IMG/VR virus record: IMGVR_UViG_3300048930_000650
Coordinates: 1-27,292 of that record
Direction: 5' to 3' (one strand)
Length of the DNA stretch: 27,292 nucleotides
From: a virus
In this document: piece by piece, positions 5,642-13,899 of the stretch
Numbering within the stretch: the stretch's first letter is position 1
Layout of the letters: the number at the start of each line of letters is the position of its first letter
Position numbers and translations under genes: made by a program
Notes under the pieces: generated by a model
The model's database searches: none
Seen by the model: the letters and a program-made list of their open reading frames with translations, nothing else
Told to the model about the DNA's origin: nothing

Positions 5642-5667
5642 CCAATAATGGAAATAAGGAATAAAAT

Positions 5668-5904
5668 ATGAAACTAAAAAAAGTACAAACCTATCAGCCA
5701 GTGCTGTTTAATAAGCAAAATGAGACCCATTTTGACATTGGCAACCCAAGATTTGCCAATATCCAGCTGACCTACCTCAAGGACATGGGCGCAGTGCAAA
5801 TCACCATGCCAGGCGTTGATTCGGTAATTGTGTTTAGCACAAACGTTGCTTATGTAAAGCCAGAGTCGGACATTAGCGAAAAAGTGTGGAAGTCTGCTAA
5901 ATAA
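5668..5904 (+). CDS. Hypothetical small beta-rich protein
   Basis: 78 residues, predicted mostly beta strand (PRFANIQLTYLKD, AVQITMPGVDSVIVFSTNVAYV). A GGAATAA-type purine stretch precedes the ATG. It sits directly before the terminase gene, 14 bases away. No family recognised; the position would suit a packaging accessory protein, but the sequence offers no proof. Confidence 0.65.
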   Translation: MKLKKVQTYQPVLFNKQNETHFDIGNPRFANIQLTYLKDMGAVQITMPGVDSVIVFSTNVAYVKPESDISEKVWKSAK

Positions 5905-5918
5905 ACGGCTAACCCTTT

Positions 5919-8399
5919 ATGAGCAAAATTAGGCCCGACCTAGTACTCAAAGAACTTAAAAAACGGGCTGCAACGCAAAGCAAGGAGTTTACTCTTGAAG
6001 ACTTTTGCTTTGATAAGCAGCTTGCGTTTATTCAAGACCCAGCTAGGTTTAAGGTAGCAGTGTGTTCGCGCCGTTGTCTGGCCGAAGATACGCTTGTACA
6101 AACTACTAATGGCCCAATGCCTATACAAAATATTAAGCCCGGCGATTATGTGTATAGTGAGCACGGTAAGCCAGTAAAAGTTGTTAAAACTTTTTATAAT
6201 GGAATTAAACTGGTCCATGCCCTTACAATGAACTCTAGAGTGCTAGTAGAAAGTACTCTTGACCATGTATTTTTAACCACAAACGCCCGTTCCAACACAA
6301 CAAAGCAACTAGCAGTTTCTGAATTTAACAGCGGAACTAAAATAAATCGTATAGAGGTGAATAGACAGCATGGTAAACATATTACAACCGCGTATGCTAT
6401 TGGGGCGCTGTTGGGAGACGGGTGTAGTCGTGAAAAATTTAAATCTAGGCTGTATATATCCTCTGGCACCATGGCAGTACCGCAAAAGGTTGCAGCCCAA
6501 CTAGATACTGTAGCCATAGCGCCAAGGAGCAACAACTACACTTGGACTCTTCCTACTGGAACAGGTCCAGCTTTTTACGCGGAATGGGCACAAAACAGGT
6601 ATGCTCATGAAAAAACATGCGATATTGCGGAAATTCTATCGTGGGACCGCGAGTCTCGGCTACAATTTCTAGCTGGGCTGCTAGACACGGACGGGTCAAT
6701 TACCAATCAGCCAGACGGTCTTCAGTTTAGAATTAGCATGCAAGCAAAGCCAATAATCGAGGCGGCAAGGATATTATTTTTAGATTTGTGGGGCTATTTA
6801 CCAACTTTAAAGTGCGACAACAGACCTAAATATAAAAACGGCCCAGTTTGGGAGTTAACATTAAAACACAATTATTTTGCTGTTAAAGCTTTAAAAGAAT
6901 TAGACCCATTTTTAGTAAGTCCTCAAAAGAAATTTAAGCCAGAATATGAACATAAGCTAGTTAATAATTATAGACCAGATAGAGTTGGAATTAAATTAGG
7001 CAATGCTAGACTTGCTCGCACTTATGATATCCATGTGGAGTCGCCAACTAATTTATATATGCTAGCCAACGGCCTTATTACGCATAATAGTGGTAAAACC
7101 ATAGCATGTGCAGCAGATTTATTGCATACAGCTAGTACTAAAAAAGGCGATGTGGCCTATATTACTCTAAACCGCCGTTCTGCAAAAAAGATTATTTGGC
7201 GTGACCTGCTCCTCTACAATAAAGAATATAAGCTGGGCGGTAAAGCAGACAACACTGAACTCACTTTAACTATGCCAAATGGTAGCGTAATTCATGTTAG
7301 TGGGGCTAAGGATGAGCAAGAAGCTGAAAAGCTGCGCGGTCTTGCCTTGCGCAAAGTTTACATCGACGAAACGCAAAGCTTCAGGCCCTACCTCGAGGGC
7401 ATGATTGAAGACGTGCTAGTTCCGAGCTTAACCGACTATAATGGGTCGTTGGTACTCATTGGAACGCCTGGCCCAGTACCAGCGGGCTTTTTCTACGAAA
7501 TTTCTGGCGGTAAAAAAGAGCGCTCAGAAGGCTGGTCAACCCACCACTGGACCATGCAAGATAACCCACACATATATCTTAAGTCCGGCGTACAGCCCCT
7601 AGATGCAATTAAAGAAATTGCCAAGCAGCGTGGAGTGCAATTAGAAGATGCACGTATTCAGCGTGAGTTCTTTGGCCGCTGGGTACAAGACTCCGACAGT
7701 TTAGTATATAAATTTAGCCCAAATCACAATATTTACTTGCATTCCGCGCCAAATGATGCCATATTTGTTGTAGGCGTGGATATTGGATACGTTGACGCAG
7801 ACGCCATAGCGGTGCTTGCCTACAGCCCATCTGAACGCCGAGTATATTGTGTAGAAGAATATATTCAGGATAAAAGCCCCATAACCCCCTTAATGCTTAA
7901 ATTAAAGCATTTTAAGGAAAAATATCAACCGGTAAAAATGGTTATGGATGCAGGCGGTCTGGGTAAGAAGATTCAAGAAGAACTATTGCAGCGTCACGGC
8001 ATTTTTATTGAGGCTGCTGAAAAAGCCCGTAAGACTGAGTTTATTACGCTACTCAACGACGACCTGACTAGTGGTAGGCTGCAGTTTTTGCCTGAAAGTC
8101 GATTTGAGCAAGATTCCTACCTGCTACAATGGGACTACTCCAATCCGTCCAGGGCAGTAATCGACAGCCGGTACCACAGCGATATAGCCGATGCGGTCCT
8201 GTATGCTTGGCGAGAATGTAAGCATTTTTATGAGCGAGACCAGGTTCCAGTAAAGCCAACTCCAGACCAATACATGGCCGAGTTAGAGGCCAAAGAAGCC
8301 GAAGCCATGGAGCGCCAAAAAGCTGGTGGTAATGCGTTTACGGACGTAAATGATTGGTCTGACTTAGGAATTCCCGATTACGATTACGAAACCGAATAA
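5919..8399 (+). CDS. terL: Large terminase subunit split by an in-frame intein
   Basis: 826-residue precursor: 488 residues of terminase plus a 338-residue intein (residues 53-390). After splicing, CSRR joins SGKT to give the Walker A P-loop, so the precursor cannot hydrolyse ATP until spliced. Other terminase marks: Walker B VYIDE (residues 480-484), RNase H-like nuclease acidic residues Asp621 (GVDIGYVDAD), Asp677 (MVMDAGG) and Asp755/Asp758 (SDIADAVLYAW). The protein drives DNA into the procapsid with its ATPase and cuts the concatemer with its nuclease, docking on the portal encoded downstream. Spliced length is usual for a podophage terminase. The ATG has no strong ribosome site. Confidence 0.95.
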   Translation: MSKIRPDLVLKELKKRAATQSKEFTLEDFCFDKQLAFIQDPARFKVAVCSRRCLAEDTLVQTTNGPMPIQNIKPGDYVYSEHGKPVKVVKTFYNGIKLVHALTMNSRVLVESTLDHVFLTTNARSNTTKQLAVSEFNSGTKINRIEVNRQHGKHITTAYAIGALLGDGCSREKFKSRLYISSGTMAVPQKVAAQLDTVAIAPRSNNYTWTLPTGTGPAFYAEWAQNRYAHEKTCDIAEILSWDRESRLQFLAGLLDTDGSITNQPDGLQFRISMQAKPIIEAARILFLDLWGYLPTLKCDNRPKYKNGPVWELTLKHNYFAVKALKELDPFLVSPQKKFKPEYEHKLVNNYRPDRVGIKLGNARLARTYDIHVESPTNLYMLANGLITHNSGKTIACAADLLHTASTKKGDVAYITLNRRSAKKIIWRDLLLYNKEYKLGGKADNTELTLTMPNGSVIHVSGAKDEQEAEKLRGLALRKVYIDETQSFRPYLEGMIEDVLVPSLTDYNGSLVLIGTPGPVPAGFFYEISGGKKERSEGWSTHHWTMQDNPHIYLKSGVQPLDAIKEIAKQRGVQLEDARIQREFFGRWVQDSDSLVYKFSPNHNIYLHSAPNDAIFVVGVDIGYVDADAIAVLAYSPSERRVYCVEEYIQDKSPITPLMLKLKHFKEKYQPVKMVMDAGGLGKKIQEELLQRHGIFIEAAEKARKTEFITLLNDDLTSGRLQFLPESRFEQDSYLLQWDYSNPSRAVIDSRYHSDIADAVLYAWRECKHFYERDQVPVKPTPDQYMAELEAKEAEAMERQKAGGNAFTDVNDWSDLGIPDYDYETE
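6075..7088 (+). mobile_element. Intein with LAGLIDADG homing endonuclease, inserted in the TerL P-loop
   Basis: The 338-residue element starts at Cys53 (CLAEDTLVQT, intein block A) and ends in HN before Ser391 as the +1 nucleophile. Block B is seen as ESTLDHVFLTT and the C-terminal block F/G as YDIHVESPTNLYMLANGLITHN. Two dodecapeptides mark a LAGLIDADG endonuclease: YAIGALLGDG (residues 159-168) and LAGLLDTDG (residues 251-259), each with its acidic residue, so it looks active in both splicing and homing. All expected terminal residues (Cys, His-Asn, Ser) are present. The insertion point, inside the most conserved ATPase motif, is typical of inteins. Confidence 0.95.
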
Positions 8400-8433
8400 C
8401 GGCCCTAATAATTTAGTATATAAGGAAAGCTAA

Positions 8434-8676
8434 ATGCTAGAAAATATTCAAAATCTACTCGAATTTATCGAGAAAGCCAAGAAGGCGCGAATTAAGTCCT
8501 TCCAAATTGGCGATATTAAAGTGGAATTTTCTGATTTGGCCTTTTTAGACGACATCCCTGAAGTGCCTCTGGAGCCGGTTAAAGCCCGTGAAGAGCGTGA
8601 CACTTCCACAACGTTAGTAGACACTGCGCCTACTACTGACGAGGATGAGCTTTTATTTTGGAGCGCCAAAAACTAA
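8434..8676 (+). CDS. Small acidic protein between terminase and portal
   Basis: 80 residues with AAGGAAAG ahead of the ATG. Helical start (MLENIQNLLEFIEKAKKARIK), a short beta part (SFQIGDIKVEFSDLAF) and an acidic disordered tail (TTDEDELLFW). Small proteins with an IGDIKVEFS-like strand are common at this place in podophage genomes and have no established function. Overlaps nothing; 12 bases separate it from the portal gene. Confidence 0.7.
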   Translation: MLENIQNLLEFIEKAKKARIKSFQIGDIKVEFSDLAFLDDIPEVPLEPVKAREERDTSTTLVDTAPTTDEDELLFWSAKN

Positions 8677-8688
8677 TTGGGTCTATAG

Positions 8689-10560
8689 ATGAATTTTGAT
8701 TACGACTGGTATAAGAAGCAAGGTAAGGAACTGGCTCAAAGTGTGACGCAGTTGGTTGATTTGCTGCGCCGAGACCAATCTTATCGCCAAGAAGAAAATT
8801 TTCGCCATATTAAGCTTTATGGCAACATGGAAGCCTATACTCTCAAAAACTATGGCTTCTATCGCGCCGAACCTACTGCCAGCGTAGTTAATCGCGTGAC
8901 TTTGAACGTAGTTCAGAGCATGGTTGACACCGTTGTGTCTAAGCTTACAAAAAATAAACCACGCCCCAGCTTTCTAACTGACGGCGGAGACTGGTCCGTT
9001 CAGCGCAAGGCCAAAAAACTCACACAATTCATTGACGGGCAATTCTACAGCACAGACTTCTATTCTAAGCGTGCTATTTGCATTCAAGACAGCGCAATCT
9101 TTGGTACTGGCGCACTTAAAATTTATCGCAACGACAATAAGATTTGCAGCGAGCGCGTGTTTATTGATGAATTGTCAGTAGATGAGAATGAAGCACTATA
9201 TGGCGACGTGCGCACGCTTTATCAAGTAAAGTGGTTGCCATTAGAAGTCTTGCAAGAAATGTTTCCTGATAAAAAGGTAGAGATTCAGCTTGCTGGTAGC
9301 CCAGAAATCAGTGAATGGGCCTCCAACACCACTCGCGCCAAAGTCCCCATGATTAAAGTTTATGAAAGCTGGAGACTACCGAGCACCCCCACCTCTAAAG
9401 ATGGTAAGCATGCGATTTGCATTGCGACTGCCACGCTGTTTGAAGAAAAATGGACTAAAGACTATTTTCCTTTTGTGTTTTGGAGATGGACTGTGCGCCC
9501 TATTGGCTTTTGGGGCCAGGGCGTAGCTGAGCAACTCACAGGCATTCAGCTTGAGATTAACAAAATCTTACGCACAATTCAGATTTCTATGCACTTGGTT
9601 AGTGTGCCTAAAATCTTTGTTGAAGCCTCTAGTAAAGTTGTTGAAAGCCACTTAAACAATAAGATTGGTGGCATTATTAAGTATGTTGGGCAGCCGCCTA
9701 TTGAAGGAAAGCTCGGCACAGTTCCTCCTGAACTGTTTAATCACCTAGACAGGCTTTATAGCCGTGCATATGAGGTGGTGGGAGTGTCGCAGTTAGCGGC
9801 CCAGGCCACTAAGCCTCAGGGCCTAAATAGTGGTAAGGCACTGCGAGAATACAATGATATTGAGTCTGAGCGCTTTATGAGTGTTGCTCAGCGAGACGAA
9901 GCCGCAGTACTGCAGGCCGCTGCCCAATATATTGACCTGGCTAAAGAAATCTACGAAGAATACGGTGAATTTAAGGTTAAAACCAAAGGCAACCGCTTTA
10001 TGGAAACCCTGGATTGGGCCGATGTGGACTTAGAAGCTGACCAATACATCATGCAGTGCTTTCCAGTGTCTGCGTTGTCAAAAAGCCCAGCAGGCCGCCT
10101 TCAGGATGTGCAAGAACTTATGGGCGCAGGGCTTATTGGTCGTGAAGATGGCATGAAACTGCTTGATTTCCCAGACTTGCAGCAATTCTACAACTTCAAC
10201 AACGCAGGGCTCGAAGATATTGAGCGCACTATCGAAGAAATTATTGACAAAGGCCTGTATAGCACTCCAGAGCCATATCAGAACTTGCAGCTTGGCGTTG
10301 TTAAAATGCAGCAGGCCTACTTGCTCTATAAGTCGCAAGGTGCGCCTGAAGAGCGCCTGGAGTTATTCAGACGCTGGATTGAGGACGCTCAAACACTGCT
10401 AAACCGAGCCGCTCAAGAACAAGTAAATCAGCAGCGCCAAGTGCTTGAAGAACAAGCCATGGCCGAAGACGTGCAAGCGCAGCAGCAGGCCACAATTGAC
10501 CAAAACGTGGATGTTCAGGCTGCGCCTGAGCCTGGAGTGCCAGTACCTCCTATTCAATAA
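8689..10560 (+). CDS. Portal protein (head-tail connector)
   Basis: 623 residues, within the podophage portal range. It forms the dodecameric ring at the capsid vertex through which terminase packages DNA. Recognisable portal features are an N-terminal helical region with NVVQSMVDTVVSKLTKNKPRP (positions near 80-100), the DSAIFGTGALKIY segment, a central TVRPIGFWGQGVAEQL stretch near 270-290, and SGKALREYNDIESERF in the region of the stem/crown helices. The C-terminal 70 residues are Gln/Ala-rich and probably disordered. Directly follows the terminase module and precedes the scaffold, the usual order. The ribosome site is weak. Confidence 0.9.
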   Translation: MNFDYDWYKKQGKELAQSVTQLVDLLRRDQSYRQEENFRHIKLYGNMEAYTLKNYGFYRAEPTASVVNRVTLNVVQSMVDTVVSKLTKNKPRPSFLTDGGDWSVQRKAKKLTQFIDGQFYSTDFYSKRAICIQDSAIFGTGALKIYRNDNKICSERVFIDELSVDENEALYGDVRTLYQVKWLPLEVLQEMFPDKKVEIQLAGSPEISEWASNTTRAKVPMIKVYESWRLPSTPTSKDGKHAICIATATLFEEKWTKDYFPFVFWRWTVRPIGFWGQGVAEQLTGIQLEINKILRTIQISMHLVSVPKIFVEASSKVVESHLNNKIGGIIKYVGQPPIEGKLGTVPPELFNHLDRLYSRAYEVVGVSQLAAQATKPQGLNSGKALREYNDIESERFMSVAQRDEAAVLQAAAQYIDLAKEIYEEYGEFKVKTKGNRFMETLDWADVDLEADQYIMQCFPVSALSKSPAGRLQDVQELMGAGLIGREDGMKLLDFPDLQQFYNFNNAGLEDIERTIEEIIDKGLYSTPEPYQNLQLGVVKMQQAYLLYKSQGAPEERLELFRRWIEDAQTLLNRAAQEQVNQQRQVLEEQAMAEDVQAQQQATIDQNVDVQAAPEPGVPVPPIQ

Positions 10561-10683
10561 TTGCACCTATAAGCCATTAAGTGCAAATTACGCCAAAAAT
10601 CTAAACAAAATTTAAGGCCAAGGTACGGCCCAAAGTACCGCTGTGCGCAATTAAGCTGCTCAGCAATAAGATAAGGATACCAT
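10561..10683 (+). promoter_or_regulatory. Portal-scaffold spacer with hairpin
   Basis: A perfect 6-bp inverted repeat TTGCAC (10561-10566) / GTGCAA (10581-10586) follows the portal stop directly. A short dyad GGTAC/GTACC lies at 10622-10639, and TAAGGATA forms the ribosome site of the next gene. No T-run follows the first hairpin, so it is not a normal terminator. It may be an RNA processing or stability element. Confidence 0.35.
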
Positions 10684-11622
10684 ATGCAAGACAATAATTC
10701 AGAAGTGCCCCAGTACGGCGGCTCTACGGACCTGGCTCCCGATGCTGTAGAAACTATTAAGCAGGCAATGAATGGCCCTGTTGAGGGCATTCAAGGCGCC
10801 CCAGAAGGTGCTGAAGAGGCTCCTGCAGCCGAAGAAGTTAAAGAGCCGGTGCAAACCGAGCAAGAACAAAGATTTGCAGCTAAATTTGCGGCCCTCAGTC
10901 GTAAAGAAAAGCAAATCCGCCAACAGGAAGCTAAGCTACAGCAGCAAATGAATGATTTGCAAGCCCGACTGCAGCAGTTTGAGGAGCAGCAAAAGTCTAT
11001 GGAGCCGCTCAAGGCCATACCAGAACGGCTTAAAAAGGAGCCTTTTAAGGTCCTAAAAGAGCAGGGCTTCACGCTTGAGCAGATTACCGAAATGATGCTC
11101 AACGACGGCGAACTATTGCCTGAGACCAAAATGACTCAATATGAGCAAAGAATCCAGGAGAAGCTGCAGGCCCTGGAACAAAAGTTGGCCGAAAAGGAAG
11201 CTAAAGAACAGGAAGAAAAATATGAAGCTGCCCTGAACCAGTTTAAAGCGCAACTTACTGATTTTGTTAATAAAGATGAGACTTATGAGCTAATTAAAGC
11301 CAATGACGCCGTGGATGTTGTATTTGAGCTAATCGAACAACATCATCAAGAAACAGGCGAAATTTTGTCTAATGAAGAAGCATGTAATGCAGTAGAAGAG
11401 CACCTGCTAGAAGAAGCTAAAAAGCTGGTGGACCGCGAAAAAGTCAAAAAACTTCTACAACCACAGCCAACTAAAAAGCCAGCACCGGCTCAAGGTGCAG
11501 GAAAGTCGTCACCCACACTTTCGAATGCTCAAGCGGCACAAGCATCTCAAAAACCGAGCCGCACACTAAGTGATGAAGAGTCTAAGGCAGAAGCCGCAAA
11601 ACTCATTCGTTGGATGGATTAG
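10684..11622 (+). CDS. Capsid scaffolding protein
   Basis: 312 residues, very rich in Gln, Glu and Lys. Residues about 1-60 are acidic and Pro/Ala/Gly-rich. Residues about 68-105 form a long coiled coil (LSRKEKQIRQQEAKLQQQMN and onward), and a second coiled coil lies near 150-185. The C-terminal part is Pro/Ala/Gln-rich linker and a charged terminal helix (SDEESKAEAAKLIRWMD) of the kind that contacts capsid subunits. Position between portal and major capsid gene matches scaffolds of podophages. It would direct procapsid assembly and then leave. TAAGGATA precedes the ATG. Confidence 0.85.
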   Translation: MQDNNSEVPQYGGSTDLAPDAVETIKQAMNGPVEGIQGAPEGAEEAPAAEEVKEPVQTEQEQRFAAKFAALSRKEKQIRQQEAKLQQQMNDLQARLQQFEEQQKSMEPLKAIPERLKKEPFKVLKEQGFTLEQITEMMLNDGELLPETKMTQYEQRIQEKLQALEQKLAEKEAKEQEEKYEAALNQFKAQLTDFVNKDETYELIKANDAVDVVFELIEQHHQETGEILSNEEACNAVEEHLLEEAKKLVDREKVKKLLQPQPTKKPAPAQGAGKSSPTLSNAQAAQASQKPSRTLSDEESKAEAAKLIRWMD

Positions 11623-11691
11623 GCATAATGTGCGCCGCCTAGTTTACAGTAGCACAAATAACCAATTACTAATTAATTTAAGGATTTTCTC

Positions 11692-11750
11692 ATGTTAGAT
11701 ATGAGTACGTTCCAAGCTGCACTTAAGCAGCACTATACCTCAGACCGGGT
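11692..11750 (+). CDS. Major capsid protein, exon 1
   Basis: ATG 11692 after a good ribosome site (AAGGA at 11680-11684) opens a 19-codon reading frame, MLDMSTFQAALKQHYTSDR, plus GT of the next codon. This is a typical capsid N-terminus. Unspliced, it would stop three codons later at TAA. Joining to exon 2 at 12465 gives ...SDR-V-E-N-M-V-Y-A-D-N..., matching the VENMVYxDNPLLA pattern of this capsid family. Total spliced length is 1203 bases, or 400 residues, and divides by three. Confidence 0.85.
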
Positions 11751-12464
11751 AAACTAAATCTGCCCCGCCCTATGGAGATGTAGGGCTGTAAACTGGCGTG
11801 TATCGGTGAAGGCTGAGATGCTAATACCGAGGGCCAGTCTCAAGATGAGACGGTCCGTAACGCGTAGGCAATATAAATTTGCCCAAGAGCCGCCAGCATG
11901 CTAACCTAGTTAAAAGGAAGCATGAAAATGTACGCTGAACTTAAACGAAAAAGCTGTTCTAAGTGTGGCGAAGAAAAAGAAGCTACACAGTTTTATAAGG
12001 TTGCAGGTGGAAAACGTCTGCGGTCAGAATGTAAAACGTGCACTAATGCTTATCATAAGCGTTATCGGAATACCGAAGAAGGTGCGGCAGCTACACGAAG
12101 AGCGCGATTAAACTATAAACTTAAGCCTGATAATGTGCTTAGAGATGCCCAAAACAAATCAGAATGGGCTAGGTTTAAAAAGTATGGAATGGTAAAGTCA
12201 GACTATGCGAAAATGCTGAATGACCAAGCCTACCAATGTTTAATTTGCTCTAAACACCATTCTAAAACAAAGTTTGGACTGGTTGTTGACCACTGCCACT
12301 TAACAGGACAAGTTAGAGGCCTGTTATGCGACAGTTGTAATCGTGGATTAGGGTTTTTCACGGATAGCGCTGACACGCTCACTGCTGCCGCAAATTACCT
12401 TACAAAGTTTAAGAAGTAGAGGATAAAAAGCCTTTACGGTAACAAAGAGACGTAGACCCTCTTG
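11751..12464 (+). mobile_element. Group I intron in the major capsid gene
   Basis: The 714-base element has the group I hallmarks: exon 1 ends in U (T11750) and the intron ends in G (G12464). P1 pairs exon GGGT (11747-11750) with GCCC (11762-11765), with U-G at the splice site. P2 is GCCCTA/TAGGGC (11767-11772 / 11781-11786). Nested stems CTGGC/GCCAG (11793-11797 / 11833-11837) and TCGGT/ACCGA (11803-11807 / 11826-11830), hairpin GTCTC/GAGAC (11837-11841 / 11847-11851) and GGCAA/TTGCC (11867-11871 / 11879-11883) fill the 5' half. GGTC at 11852-11855 may pair with GACC at 12455-12458 near the 3' end (possible P7). Subgroup not assigned. The endonuclease gene occupies a peripheral loop. Confidence 0.85.
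11922..12419 (+). CDS. Intron-encoded homing endonuclease, endonuclease VII-like (HNH/beta-beta-alpha-metal)
   Basis: 165 residues with AAAAGGAAG just before the ATG, so it is probably translated from the intron on its own. Residues about 11-38 hold a zinc-ribbon-like set of cysteines (CSKCGEE and CKTC). The C-terminal domain has CLICSKHH and VVDHCHLTGQVRGLLCDSCN, the recombination endonuclease VII/HNH motif with DHCH as active-site residues and paired cysteines holding zinc. It should cut intron-less alleles of the capsid gene and drive intron spread. It fits entirely inside the intron, leaving only 45 bases of intron 3' of it. Confidence 0.9.
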   Translation: MKMYAELKRKSCSKCGEEKEATQFYKVAGGKRLRSECKTCTNAYHKRYRNTEEGAAATRRARLNYKLKPDNVLRDAQNKSEWARFKKYGMVKSDYAKMLNDQAYQCLICSKHHSKTKFGLVVDHCHLTGQVRGLLCDSCNRGLGFFTDSADTLTAAANYLTKFKK

Positions 12465-13608
12465 AGAAAATATGGTCTATGCTGACAACCCCTTGCTTGC
12501 TATGTTGCCCAAAATGGAGCAATTCGGCGGTAAAAACTTGCCCATTCCGATTATCTACGGAAACCCGCAAGGCCGTTCTGCTACATTCAGCACAGCCCAA
12601 GCTAACAAAACTAACTCTCAGCTCAAAGATTTCGTTTTGATTCGTAACCACGATTATTCGTTGGCTTCGATTTCTAACGAAGTACTTGAGGCCTCTAAAG
12701 GCAACGCCAACGCGTTCATGGAAGCTGCTACCGCTGAAATCGACGGTGCAATCCAGTCGGCGACTCGCTCGCTTGCAATTGCCCTCTATGGAACTGGTTC
12801 TGGTTCTATTGGCAGAGTTGCAAACAGCTCGTTTGCTACTACTGTGTTGACTTTGACTGAAGCTAGTGATGTTACTAACTTCGAAGTTGGCATGAAACTT
12901 GTTACTAGCTCTACCGATGGTGGTGGTTCTGTACGTGCCGGTACTTTGACAATCGTTGGCGTTGACCGCGATGCTGGTACTGTTACTATGTCTGGCAACT
13001 TGTCAGCTGGTATTGCTGCAATTGCTCAGAACGACTTCATCTTCGTAGAAGGCGATTACGACCAAAAAGTTAAAGGACTCCGAGCTTGGTTGCCTGATTC
13101 TGCACCAACTTCTTCACCTTTCTTTGGCGTTGACCGCACTGCTGACGTAACTCGTTTGGGTGGTATCCGTTTTGACGGTTCTACTATGCCCATCGAAGAA
13201 GCGTTGATTGCTGCAGCTTCTCGCGTTGCCCGTGAAGGTGGCCGTCCTGACCATTGCTTCATGAACTACAGTGAATATGCTGACCTTGAAAAAGCCCTCG
13301 GCTCTAAAGTTCAGTATGTTGACCTGAAAGTTAACGCTGATATCGGTTTCCGCGGTATTGTGGTAAACGGACCTCGTGGACCTATTAAGTGCATTCCTGA
13401 CCAAAACTGCCCCGGTGGCCGTGCTTTCATGCTCCAATTGAACGTATGGAAACTGTACAGCTTGGGTAAAGCTCCCAAAATCTTGGACACTGATGGTCTT
13501 AAGATGCTTCGTGAATCTTCTGCCGATGCGGTTGAAGTTCGCGTAGGTTACTATGCGCAATTGGGCTCGAGAGCGCCTGGTTGGAACGCTAACGTAAAAC
13601 TTAAATAA
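12465..13608 (+). CDS. Major capsid protein, exon 2 (HK97-type)
   Basis: Encodes 381 of the 400 capsid residues. The segment beginning MVYADNPLLAMLPKMEQFGG with GGKNLPIPIIYGNPQGRSA is typical of podophage major capsid proteins, as is the C-terminal part (SSADAVEVRVGYYAQLGS). An insertion-type beta domain lies around TLTIVGVDRDAGTVTMSGNL. GC-rich third positions and uniform codon choice suggest high expression. ATG 12472 has no ribosome site and would drop the conserved N-terminal region, so the exon join to 11692-11750 is preferred. An intrinsic terminator follows 22 bases after the stop. Confidence 0.93.
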
Positions 13609-13630
13609 GCTTTAGGGCAAATTTAAGCTG

Positions 13631-13656
13631 AAAAAGGCCTGGAAACGGGCCTTTTT
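13631..13656 (+). terminator. Intrinsic terminator after the capsid gene
   Basis: Perfect 9-bp stem AAAAAGGCC (13631-13639) / GGCCTTTTT (13648-13656) with an 8-base loop, followed by more Ts (CTTTTT). It lies 22 bases after the capsid stop and should end or reduce transcription, keeping capsid mRNA in excess of downstream tail mRNA. Confidence 0.9.
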
Positions 13657-13684
13657 CTTTTTGTGCTAATATTTAGCTATAAAT

Positions 13685-13849
13685 ATGCAAGCATATATTG
13701 CCATAGGGGCCTTGGTTTTAGCAATTTGCTTTCAAACTTGGCTAACCTATTATAATCTCAAACAAATTATCGCTGACAAAGAGCAGCGCCTAGAGGCTAG
13801 ACGCAAACAGCGAAAGGCCCGTAAATCGCCTTGGGTTTGGCCCACATAA
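13685..13849 (+). CDS. Small single-span membrane protein (54 residues)
   Basis: ATG 13685 to TAA 13847-13849. Residues 4-20 are a hydrophobic helix (YIAIGALVLAICFQTWL), followed by a charged coiled-coil-like segment (LKQIIADKEQRLEARRKQRK) and the end SPWVWPT. Predicted topology is N-out/C-in by the positive-inside rule. No strong ribosome site. It sits downstream of the capsid terminator and before the GIY-YIG gene. The arrangement resembles small phage membrane proteins, but there is no holin or spanin gene next to it, so lysis is only one possibility. Confidence 0.5.
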   Translation: MQAYIAIGALVLAICFQTWLTYYNLKQIIADKEQRLEARRKQRKARKSPWVWPT

Positions 13850-13850
13850 C

Positions 13851-13876
13851 TTATCGAATACGGTTGACTCCGATAA
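13851..13876 (+). promoter_or_regulatory. Hairpin before the GIY-YIG gene
   Basis: 6-bp inverted repeat TTATCG (13851-13856) / CGATAA (13871-13876) with a 14-base loop, between the small membrane protein and the homing endonuclease. It could be part of a folded element (intron 5' part) or control translation of the nuclease. No T-run follows. Confidence 0.35.
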
Positions 13877-13899
13877 ACACTAAGCTAGTATATTATTAT

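Noticed and set aside
12472-12474. ATG 12472 as the capsid start
   Set aside because: No ribosome site precedes it, and it omits the conserved N-terminus found intact at 11692-11750.
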